A DNA stretch of 5,471 bases from Butyricicoccus_A sp964387535 (GCA_964387535.1 CAYLXH010000132.1:1-5471); one strand, 5' to 3'; shown: positions 1 through 4,740, counted from the stretch's first letter. The notes: a model not told the origin generated them from the letters alone. Numbers and translations: made by a program.

Positions 1-847
1 TTTTCGCACCGGCCGTGCCGATGTCCATCAGGGTGACCGGACGCTTGGCCGCCTTCTCGGGACCATATACCTCGACGCGGCCGTTGAGGTAGCGATTATA
101 TACTTTGGCGACCATGGGGTCGTCAATTTGTGCGTTGTCAATCTGCGTGAGGAAGGTGGTGTGACGGCAGTGGTCGGACCAATAGGTGTCGATCATACGC
201 ACCTCGGTGATGGTCGGGTCACGCTGTTCTTCCCCGGCAAAATACTGCTGCAGGAACTGCAGATCATCCAGCTCCATGGCCAGACCAAGGGAGGACAGCA
301 GCTTCTTCAGCGCGGGCTCGTCCATCGAGATGAAGCCCTCCACGGTGTCAACAGTGGTCGGAATCGCATAGTTGGCTTCGAGAGTCTCGGGCTTTTCGGA
401 GGAGGCCTCACGGGAGTCCACCGGGTTGATCAGATAGCTGCGGATTTTGTCCAGATCCTCTGCGGTGAGCGTTCCGCCCAGCACATAGATGTGCGCTGCC
501 GCAACCTTCGGGCGTTCGCCCTGCGTCATCAGCTGAATGCACTGTGCGCAGGAGTCCGAGCGCTGATCGTACTGGCCCGGAAGCGGCTCGACGGCCAGAA
601 TGGTGTACTCGCCCTCCGGCATCGGAAAGGTCTCGTCGTAACAGATGTCTACCATCGGCTCGGAGAACACAATGTTCTTGGCCTTGGCGTAGACGTCAGC
701 ATCAATGCCCTCGACGTCGTAGCGGCAAAGCTCGCGGACGGAGGTCAGAGCCGGAATTTCCAGCTGACTGCTCATGCTGGCGCACAGCGCCTGAGACGCG
801 CTGTCAAATCCAGGCTTCTTTTCCGTATAGCATCGTAATACTGCCAT
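1..847 (-). CDS. purL: Phosphoribosylformylglycinamidine synthase, long single-chain form (5' part, cut by window edge)
   Basis: FGAM synthase catalyses the ATP- and glutamine-dependent conversion of FGAR to FGAM, the fourth step of purine synthesis, in the cytoplasm. The minus strand is open from the ATG at 847 to the window edge, giving 282 residues. Residues 90-107 (PGQYDQRSDSCAQCIQLM) match the PurS-like N-terminal domain of long PurL. Residues 215-232 carry the family signature with TYWSDHCRHTTF in the linker region, and LMDIGTAGAK at 273-282 leads toward the first synthase domain. Long PurL proteins are usually about 1200-1300 residues, so roughly the first fifth is present; the glutaminase domain would lie beyond the left edge. 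The start is supported by GAGG at 854-857 with a 6-nt spacer and by lack of an alternative. The gene diverges from rpe. No purine riboswitch is visible in the ~100 nt upstream. Family identity is nearly certain; the 3' part is unseen. Confidence 0.96.
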   Translation of the reverse strand, partial: MAVLRCYTEKKPGFDSASQALCASMSSQLEIPALTSVRELCRYDVEGIDADVYAKAKNIVFSEPMVDICYDETFPMPEGEYTILAVEPLPGQYDQRSDSCAQCIQLMTQGERPKVAAAHIYVLGGTLTAEDLDKIRSYLINPVDSREASSEKPETLEANYAIPTTVDTVEGFISMDEPALKKLLSSLGLAMELDDLQFLQQYFAGEEQRDPTITEVRMIDTYWSDHCRHTTFLTQIDNAQIDDPMVAKVYNRYLNGRVEVYGPEKAAKRPVTLMDIGTAGAK

Positions 848-909
848 GTTGCACCTCATACTTCGTTCAAGTTTTGGATTATACAAGGAGTGATTCCTCA
901 TTATACTGA

Positions 910-948
910 TATATACTCAATGATACCGTTTTTGTCATAAGAATGCAA
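910..948 (-). promoter_or_regulatory. Candidate purL promoter(s)
   Basis: Two overlapping sigma-A-like arrangements read toward purL. One is TTGCAT (943-948), a 17-bp spacer and TATCAT (920-925). The other is ATGACA (933-938), a 17-bp spacer and TATATA (910-915). Two further TATAAT-like hexamers lie closer to the gene (900-905 and 878-883) but lack a recognisable -35. The untranslated leader would be about 60-70 nt, too short for an aptamer. Which promoter is used cannot be decided from sequence. Confidence 0.45.
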
Positions 949-1078
949 GAACGCGGGCGACGAAATTACTGCGGCGTTTGGGGGATTTCTTGTCTGAATG
1001 GGGGAGAAACGGCTTCCGGAATGAAGGGGATGGTTTGGAGTTGCTTTTTGCAGCGGCGGCATTTGGAAATGGATTGGC
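949..1078. other. Divergent intergenic spacer, nothing recognised
   Basis: Together with the leaders on both sides this belongs to the 433-bp gap between purL and rpe. The stretch is G-rich on the plus strand. It holds no convincing gene, operator or hairpin. Reading frames crossing it on either strand lack ribosome binding sites and resemble no family. Confidence 0.5.
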
Positions 1079-1107
1079 TTGAATCCCGGAGAATGACGTT
1101 GTATAAT
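1079..1107 (+). promoter_or_regulatory. rpe promoter (sigma-A type)
   Basis: TTGAAT at 1079-1084 and a perfect TATAAT at 1102-1107 are separated by exactly 17 bp. Transcription would begin near 1114, leaving a leader of about 167 nt before the rpe start codon. The next gene downstream on this strand is rpe. Confidence 0.75.
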
Positions 1108-1113
1108 ACTCTC

Positions 1114-1280
1114 AGAGAAATCGGAACGGAAAAGGGGACTGCCATAGGGCAGTCCCGTATCGAAAAGGCGGCGCCGATCGGCGCGGGGGCATGTCAAGAG
1201 CGTCCCGCAGGGAAAACCGCCTGTTCCAGAATATGAGAGAAGCGGCGCGGGTGTGCGCCGGAGAAAGGAAGATCTGTGTT
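1114..1280 (+). promoter_or_regulatory. Structured GC-rich 5' leader of rpe, class unknown
   Basis: Several hairpins can be read directly. A perfect 9-bp stem with loop ATAG covers 1135-1156. A 14-nt perfect palindrome covers 1171-1184. A 5-bp GC stem pairs 1183-1187 with 1204-1208. A 6-bp stem (1243-1248 with 1255-1260, loop GGGTGT) ends just before the rpe ribosome binding site. Longer-range pairings are also possible: GGAAC near 1124-1128 with GTTCC 1223-1227, and GGCGG 1167-1171 with CCGCC 1217-1221. Some of these exclude each other. None is followed by a T-run on the plus strand, so they are not plus-strand terminators. I compared the sequence with the T-box, SAM, TPP, glycine, cobalamin and c-di-GMP consensus cores that I remember and saw no match. 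It may be a regulatory leader or only a stable untranslated region. Confidence 0.4.
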
Positions 1281-1961
1281 ATGATTAAATTATCTCCATC
1301 CATTTTGTCTGCGGACTTTGCAAATCTCCAACGTGATATTGCCATTGCGGTGGATGCCGGTGCGGAATATGTCCATGTGGACTGTATGGACGGCCATTTT
1401 GTCCCCAATCTGACGATTGGCGCTCCGGTGGTCAAGGCGCTGCGCAAGGCGACGGATGCGGTGTTGGATGTTCATTTGATGATTGCCAATCCGGATCAGT
1501 ATCTGGATGATTTCATTCAGGCCGGCTCGGATATTATCACGGTACATTATGAGTCCAACGGAGACACTCTGGAGCAGGTGCGCAAGATCAAAGCGGCCGG
1601 TGTCAAGGCGTGTGTTTCGGTCAAGCCGGGTACGCCGGCAGAGGTTCTTTTGCCGCTGCTGCCGGAGCTGGATATGGTGCTGATCATGACGGTGGAGCCG
1701 GGCTTCGGCGGCCAGGGCTATATCGACGCGTGCACGGATAAGATTCGTCTGATCCGCAAGGCGATTGAGGAAAACGGATACTGCTGTGAGCTGGAGATTG
1801 ACGGCGGCGCCAAGCTCGCCAATACCGCAGATATTGTTGCGGCAGGCGCGGATGTCATTGTTGCCGGCTCAGCGGTGTTCGGCGGAGACATCGCGGCGAA
1901 TGTCAAGGGCTTCCACAAAGTATTTGAGGAAGGTCTGGCCAAGGCGCAGTGGACGAAATGA
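1281..1961 (+). CDS. rpe: Ribulose-phosphate 3-epimerase
   Basis: Rpe interconverts D-ribulose 5-phosphate and D-xylulose 5-phosphate in the cytoplasmic pentose phosphate pathway. The 226-residue product has the usual length for this TIM-barrel enzyme. Visible family motifs are SPSILSADF (5-13), HVDCMDGHFVPN (32-43) with metal ligand His32 and catalytic Asp34, DVHLMI (63-68) with metal ligand His65, the phosphate-loop sequence VEPGFGGQ (138-145), IDGG (173-176) with catalytic Asp174, and AGSAVFGG near 204-211. The ATG at 1281 is chosen because the family begins just before SPSILSADF and AAAGGAAG (1264-1271) lies upstream, though the spacer of about 11 nt is rather long. In-frame ATGs at 1191 and 1233 lack usable ribosome sites and would add a 16-30 residue tail inside the hairpin-rich leader. 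The gene has its own promoter and terminator, so it is probably monocistronic. All catalytic residues are intact. Confidence 0.97.
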   Translation: MIKLSPSILSADFANLQRDIAIAVDAGAEYVHVDCMDGHFVPNLTIGAPVVKALRKATDAVLDVHLMIANPDQYLDDFIQAGSDIITVHYESNGDTLEQVRKIKAAGVKACVSVKPGTPAEVLLPLLPELDMVLIMTVEPGFGGQGYIDACTDKIRLIRKAIEENGYCCELEIDGGAKLANTADIVAAGADVIVAGSAVFGGDIAANVKGFHKVFEEGLAKAQWTK

Positions 1962-1980
1962 CCATATAACATAACAAGCA

Positions 1981-2031
1981 AATCGTTCGCAGATCCGGCG
2001 CGAAAGCACGGGTTTGCGAACGATTTTTTTT
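1981..2031 (+). terminator. Strong intrinsic terminator of rpe
   Basis: An 11-bp perfect stem pairs 1981-1991 with 2015-2025. It is extended inward by GATCCG/CGGGTT pairing and a GC-closed GAAA tetraloop. A run of eight T residues follows (2024-2031). It begins 19 nt after the rpe stop. The convergent antiporter gene ends at 2042, so the same stem could also act weakly on minus-strand transcripts, though the T content on that side is poor. Confidence 0.92.
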
Positions 2032-2041
2032 CTAGAAAACG

Positions 2042-2980
2042 TCACAGCAGATAGCAGAAGTATGCAGCATAGCACACCAGCATGATGACGCCGAGCGGCC
2101 GGGTCAGCAGACGGTTTTTGGCGGTCCCCACGAGCAGCAGAACACCGCAGCCGGCAGCGATCAGGGTATCCCATACAAAGCTGTCGGCAAACAGAACCGG
2201 TGTGATCAGAGCGGTTGTGCCGACGACAAACAGAATGTTAAACAGGTTGCTGCCGACGATATTTCCGATGGCGATATCGGCATTTCCCTTGCGGGCCGCG
2301 GCGACGCTGGTCACCAGCTCAGGCAGCGAAGTGCCGAGGGCGACGATCGTTAGTCCGATAAAGCGGTCACTGATGCCCAGGCTGCGGGCAATTCCGCTGG
2401 CCCCATCGACGGACAGATTGCTGCCGAGGACAATCATCGCGATGCCTGCGGCAATCAGAAGCAGAAGCTTCCAAACCGGAAACGACGCGGCAGGAGCCGG
2501 TGCTTCGTCGGACTGGGCGTCTCCCCGCTTGGTCATGACAAAGAGGTAAGCGAGATAGAGGAGAAACAGTCCCCACAGGGCGATGCCTTCCAGCAGGGTG
2601 ATTTCCTTTCCGGTATAGCCGAACGCAAGTAAAACCAGAGTTATCGCAATGAGATAGGGAATTTCATATCGGACGGTACTGCGGGCAACCGGAACGGCGA
2701 CGAGAAGAGAGGTCAGACCCAGAATGATCAGGATATTCAGAATATTGCTTCCCACGACGTTGCCGATGGTGATTGCGGCATTTCCTTTCAAGGCGGCAGA
2801 GATGCTGACGGCGGCCTCCGGAAGGCTGGTGCCCATCGCAACGACAGTCAGTCCGATGACCAGCTGAGGAATCCCTACTTTAGATGCAAAGCCGGACGCG
2901 CCGTCGACAAACCAGTCGGCGCCGCGGATGAGCAGAACGAATCCGGCCGCCATCATAAGTAATTGTATCATCAGTTCCAT
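2042..2980 (-). CDS. YrbG-type CaCA family cation antiporter (Na+/Ca2+-like; possible Mn2+ exporter)
   Basis: This is a 312-residue inner-membrane antiporter of the Ca2+:cation antiporter superfamily with the expected ~10 hydrophobic helices. The two inverted alpha repeats are clear. Alpha-1 has GLTVVAMGTSLPE (43-55, Glu55) and GNVVGSNILN (73-82). Alpha-2 has GLTIVALGTSLPE (209-221, Glu221) and GNIVGSNLFN (239-248). The paired Glu residues are the known cation ligands of this fold. A hydrophilic linker (about 150-168, GDAQSDEAPAPAA) separates the halves and is probably cytoplasmic. The ATG at 2980 is preferred because AAAGGAG (2986-2992) lies 5 nt upstream; an in-frame ATG at 3001 would fall in the terminator T-run region of the leader. 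The leader carries a yybP-ykoY Mn2+ riboswitch, which suggests Mn2+ detoxification rather than, or besides, Ca2+ transport. Family assignment is firm; substrate is inferred. Confidence 0.95.
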   Translation of the reverse strand: MELMIQLLMMAAGFVLLIRGADWFVDGASGFASKVGIPQLVIGLTVVAMGTSLPEAAVSISAALKGNAAITIGNVVGSNILNILIILGLTSLLVAVPVARSTVRYEIPYLIAITLVLLAFGYTGKEITLLEGIALWGLFLLYLAYLFVMTKRGDAQSDEAPAPAASFPVWKLLLLIAAGIAMIVLGSNLSVDGASGIARSLGISDRFIGLTIVALGTSLPELVTSVAAARKGNADIAIGNIVGSNLFNILFVVGTTALITPVLFADSFVWDTLIAAGCGVLLLVGTAKNRLLTRPLGVIMLVCYAAYFCYLL

Positions 2981-2985
2981 AAAAA

Positions 2986-2992
2986 CTCCTTT
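2986..2992 (-). promoter_or_regulatory. Ribosome binding site deciding the antiporter start
   Basis: AAAGGAG sits 5 nt upstream of the ATG at 2980. It also lies immediately downstream of the leader terminator, as expected when the riboswitch works by transcription control and not by masking the ribosome site. Confidence 0.85.
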
Positions 2993-2999
2993 CTGCAAC

Positions 3000-3052
3000 A
3001 AAAAAACGAGATTTTTGTTGCATTACCATAGAATAATACAACAAAAGTCTCG
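3000..3052 (-). terminator. Intrinsic terminator (expression platform of the Mn2+ riboswitch)
   Basis: Read on the minus strand, the arm 3052-3039 (CGAGACTTTTGTTG) pairs with 3020-3007 (CAACAAAAATCTCG) at 13 of 14 positions around an 18-nt loop. Seven T residues follow (3006-3000). It lies between the aptamer and the antiporter ribosome site. Its 5' arm contains the aptamer's 3' P1 strand (GAGACTTTT), so closing P1 when metal is bound should prevent terminator formation. This predicts an ON switch. Confidence 0.88.
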
Positions 3053-3145
3053 CTACTGCGTTGCATACCGGGTATCTGGAATACCGTACTGACGACATGC
3101 AAACACCGGAAGGGCTTCCGATGTCAGCTACTCCCTTTTATTATG
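3039..3145 (-). ncRNA. yybP-ykoY manganese riboswitch aptamer
   Basis: On the minus strand the conserved elements occur in the right order. AAAAGGGAGTAGC (3139-3127) is the P1 5' strand and the L1 core. A 9-bp stem-loop follows (3124-3116 with 3111-3103). Next is a TTGCAT/ATGCAA helix (3102-3097 with 3066-3061) enclosing GTCGTCAGTAC (3096-3086), the L3 metal-binding loop. A hairpin GGTAT/ATACC (3085-3081 with 3075-3071) follows. AGCGAGACTTTT (3054-3043) supplies the 3' L1 and P1 strand, whose CTTTT pairs with AAAAG. This family binds Mn2+ between L1 and L3 and typically controls Mn2+ exporters and other cation transporters. Here it lies in the leader of the CaCA antiporter. I identified it from the consensus by eye; a covariance model search would confirm it. 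Confidence 0.93.
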
Positions 3146-3150
3146 AGAAC

Positions 3151-3179
3151 AGAATAACACGCTGCGGGGCAGGTGTCAA
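3151..3179 (-). promoter_or_regulatory. Promoter of the riboswitch-antiporter transcript
   Basis: Minus-strand TTGACA (3174-3179), a 17-bp spacer and TATTCT (3151-3156) form a near-consensus sigma-A promoter. Transcription would start around 3144, exactly at the 5' edge of the aptamer. The leader is therefore about 165 nt. Confidence 0.85.
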
Positions 3180-3305
3180 TCAATCAGCAGAAATTTTACG
3201 GAGAAACCAGTTGCTGTGTGAGCAGATCGAATCGGCGATACAGGAGGATGTTGAGCGTCGATTGTGGAATATGTGCAAGAGAGACCGGTTTTTCTCCAGG
3301 CACTG
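3180..3305. other. Spacer between divergent promoters, nothing recognised
   Basis: This 126-bp stretch lies between the -35 element of the antiporter promoter and the -35 element of the plus-strand promoter at 3306. A purine-rich AGGAGG at 3242-3247 is not followed by a credibly spaced start codon. A plus-strand frame running through it to 3309 (ending ...RFFSRHC) has no start outside the riboswitch and no recognisable homology. It may be a degraded gene remnant or plain spacer. Confidence 0.4.
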
Positions 3306-3334
3306 TTGACAGATTTCCTAATCCATGATATATT
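3306..3334 (+). promoter_or_regulatory. Plus-strand promoter upstream of the membrane protein gene
   Basis: A perfect TTGACA (3306-3311), a 17-bp spacer and TATATT (3329-3334) form a strong sigma-A promoter. Predicted start is near 3341. The first credible gene downstream starts at 3595, so the transcript would carry about 250 nt of leader or encode a separate small RNA. Confidence 0.75.
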
Positions 3335-3340
3335 TAGCGT

Positions 3341-3594
3341 ATTAGATGTGATAGTACAGATGGTGAAGAGGAGCGGCGGTGTTGATATAGGAAAACGCTG
3401 CGATGCTTGCGACAAGCGGGGGCATGATAGACCGAAGCCCGAGATGCAAAGGGAAAACTGTGCGGTTCCGGGGGAAAAAGGAACGCCGTATCACAACTAA
3501 TTATAACATGCCAACATGGTTGGCATGCAAAGAGGGCGCCGGCTGCAGCAGGTGCCCTCTTTGCATAGTACCTGCGATGGAAAACGGGGATTTT
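3341..3594 (+). other. Long leader or small-RNA region with tandem hairpins, function unknown
   Basis: Transcription from the 3306-3334 promoter would produce this stretch before the gene at 3595. Visible local stems are GCTTG/CAAGC (3405-3409 with 3413-3417), GTTCC/GGAAC (3465-3469 with 3480-3484), a perfect 8-bp hairpin at 3507-3527 and a perfect 12-bp hairpin at 3526-3565. No known riboswitch core was recognised. A 46-codon frame (3360-3500) containing a CDAC motif lacks a ribosome site. Confidence 0.35.
3507..3565 (+). repeat. Two adjoining perfect hairpins upstream of the membrane protein gene
   Basis: CATGCCAA/TTGGCATG (3507-3514 with 3520-3527, 5-nt loop) touches a second stem, TGCAAAGAGGGC/GCCCTCTTTGCA (3526-3537 with 3554-3565, 16-nt loop). 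They overlap by two bases, so they may stack or compete. The only T residues near the 3' end (TTT, 3560-3562) are inside the second stem, so it would be a poor terminator. It could be an attenuator, a processing site or a DNA-binding site. Confidence 0.6.
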
Positions 3595-4056
3595 ATGCGC
3601 CGATTCAAGCATCGTTTTTACAATGGGTTTCTCTATTTTGGACAGTTGGCGACCATCATGGTCATTTGGCAAGAAGTTTTTCTTATGCTGGAGAAATACT
3701 ATGGCATATTTCACATGCCGAACCACAGCGCAGGACCGATTATGATTGGATTTTTCTTTCTAGGACCGCTTGCCTATCTGACGGTGACGGCCGTGTGGGT
3801 TAAACAGTCCCTCCCGTCGGAGGCCACGCGGAGGGACAAATTGGCGGCATGGGTACGCCATATCGGAATGCTGTTGTTGATTGGGGTGATAGAGCTGGAG
3901 CTTCTCCAACAGATTGACTATTTGGAGATTGTGAGGTATGCAGATGTCTTTGAGCACGTTCGTCTGCTTGTCATGTTGGCCGTGTTCCTGATTCTGTCCG
4001 GTCACTTGATACACCGGTATCCGAGGTGTTTCCCAAAGGAGAGAGAGGAATCATAA
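3595..4056 (+). CDS. Hypothetical membrane protein with about four transmembrane helices
   Basis: I do not recognise the family. From the ATG at 3595 the product is 153 residues. It has a basic N-terminus (MRRFKHRF) and hydrophobic stretches at about 11-31, 47-69, 87-104 and 122-139. The loop at 70-86 is charged (SLPSEATRRDK), and the C-terminus is short and charged (RYPRCFPKEREES). Acidic residues sit within or beside the third hydrophobic stretch (IELELLQQ, 99-106), which is unusual for simple membrane anchors and might mark a polar channel or ligand site. The start at 3595 is preferred because GGGGA (3586-3590) lies 4 nt upstream, a weak ribosome site. An in-frame ATG at 3577 has none, and earlier ones would translate through the hairpins. 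The gene is probably monocistronic, with its own promoter upstream and a terminator-like stem after it. That it is a real gene is likely; its function is unknown. Confidence 0.7.
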   Translation: MRRFKHRFYNGFLYFGQLATIMVIWQEVFLMLEKYYGIFHMPNHSAGPIMIGFFFLGPLAYLTVTAVWVKQSLPSEATRRDKLAAWVRHIGMLLLIGVIELELLQQIDYLEIVRYADVFEHVRLLVMLAVFLILSGHLIHRYPRCFPKEREES

Positions 4057-4060
4057 CAAT

Positions 4061-4092
4061 AACGCGGCACACCGTTGTAGTGTGCCGCGTTT
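4061..4092. terminator. Terminator hairpin shared by convergent genes
   Basis: A perfect 12-bp stem (4061-4072 with 4080-4091, 7-nt loop) lies between the stop of the plus-strand membrane protein gene (4056) and the stop of the minus-strand lipoprotein gene (4098). T residues after it are few on the plus strand (TTTGCTGTTT). On the minus strand they are TTATTGTTATG. It is placed as a bidirectional terminator but probably not a strong one. Confidence 0.75.
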
Positions 4093-4097
4093 GCTGT

Positions 4098-4622
4098 TTA
4101 CTGTGCAAGTGAATAGGATTGGAACACAATTTGCGTCGTCTCGTCCGTATCCTCCAGGGTAACGAGTGCGGTTTCCGTGTGCCAGGCTCCGTCGTCTTTG
4201 GGCTCCAGTGCCAATTGCTCGGAGATCAGTGGGATCAGATCATCAGAATGTAATCGGCAGGGGAAGGTGACGACCGCACTTGTGACATCGTTGAGAGAAA
4301 ATGAGACCGTATAGGAAACTTCCTGCCCAAACAGCGTGCCGTGATAAACACGGGTTGCCAGCTCCCCCTGTGCGTCATACGTCTGGTCGTCTCCGTCTCC
4401 CAGCAGCTCGGTCACGCCGGTGTCCGGCGTCTGGATCAAACGGTCGAGCATGAGCAGTTGGAAGGTATCGTTGTCGGTTGACAGTTCGGGGTTGACCAGC
4501 TCTGCCGAGGCAGTAGTGTCGTCCTGTGTGTCGGGCTGTGCCGGCTGTTTCCCGCACCCGGACAGCAGGGCGAGCAGGAGCAGCCCGGTGAGCAGCCCAA
4601 CGCGCCATGGATATTGTTTCAT
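4098..4622 (-). CDS. Small secreted lipoprotein, function unknown
   Basis: The 174-residue product starts with a typical lipoprotein signal peptide: a positively charged MKQYPWR, a leucine-rich core (9-20) and a lipobox LSGC with the lipidated Cys at 23. The mature protein would be anchored to the outer face of the membrane. After the Cys comes a polar, Asp/Thr-rich linker (24-50). A compact domain follows (about 52-174) with alternating strands such as VSYTVSFSL (102-110) and ETALVTLED (150-158), suggesting a beta-rich fold. I recognise no family. The ATG at 4622 is chosen because it gives a proper signal peptide and has GAGG at 4632-4635 with a 9-nt spacer; an in-frame ATG at 4658 would add 12 residues ahead of the signal. 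It is convergent with the membrane protein gene and divergent from argG, so it appears to be a stand-alone unit. Confidence 0.85.
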   Translation of the reverse strand: MKQYPWRVGLLTGLLLLALLSGCGKQPAQPDTQDDTTASAELVNPELSTDNDTFQLLMLDRLIQTPDTGVTELLGDGDDQTYDAQGELATRVYHGTLFGQEVSYTVSFSLNDVTSAVVTFPCRLHSDDLIPLISEQLALEPKDDGAWHTETALVTLEDTDETTQIVFQSYSLAQ

Positions 4623-4702
4623 GAAAAAACACCTCAATTCCTGTCTGATGCCGGCCAAATGGTTCGAATTTCCCCCGAAAGCATAGGGCCAGCTGTGAAA
4701 AT

Positions 4703-4740
4703 CAATACAATTTGCTAATAAATTATCAACAAATGTATTG
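4703..4740. repeat. 38-bp AT-rich inverted repeat upstream of the lipoprotein gene
   Basis: CAATACA (4703-4709) is perfectly inverted at TGTATTG (4734-4740). The symmetry continues inward with TTTG/CAAA (4711-4714 with 4730-4733, one bulged base) and TAAT/ATTA (4716-4719 with 4722-4725). The centre is too tight for a good RNA loop, so a DNA-level operator is more likely than a hairpin. It lies 81 bp upstream of the lipoprotein start codon on the minus strand and over 220 bp from the argG promoter. No clear sigma-A promoter for the lipoprotein gene could be fixed; TTGATA (4724-4729) inside the repeat is a possible -35. Confidence 0.5.

Noticed and set aside
128..838. Long plus-strand open frame (236 codons) opposite purL
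   Set aside because: It lies entirely antisense to purL, whose frame shows clear family motifs. The antisense product resembles nothing and is a by-product of codon bias.
943..1236. Overlapping open frames on both strands between purL and rpe
   Set aside because: No ribosome sites, no protein-like composition, and they run across the rpe promoter and structured leader.
1191..1280. Extended rpe start at ATG 1191 or 1233
   Set aside because: Neither has a spaced ribosome site, and the extra residues are not part of the family. They would be encoded by the hairpin-rich leader.
2082..2549. 155-codon plus-strand frame opposite the antiporter gene
   Set aside because: Antisense to a gene with unmistakable CaCA motifs; no family resemblance.
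3061..3309. 82-codon plus-strand frame crossing the riboswitch
   Set aside because: Its first half is dictated by the minus-strand aptamer. The second half (NQLLCEQIESAIQEDVERR and onward) is mildly protein-like but has no start of its own and no recognisable family.
3441..3468. Resemblance to group II intron domain V (GAG...GAAAA...TGCGGTTC)
   Set aside because: The helix is short by about 6 nt, has a mismatch and lacks the AGC triad. No intron-encoded reverse transcriptase is nearby.
3360..3500. 46-codon frame with a CDAC motif (MVKRSGGVDIGKRCDACDK...)
   Set aside because: A single CxxC pair is not enough for a zinc ribbon, and there is no ribosome site upstream. Possible but unsupported small protein.
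3334..3726. Minus-strand frame of 130 codons opposite the membrane protein gene
   Set aside because: It crosses both perfect hairpins and the divergent leader, has no ribosome site and is not protein-like.
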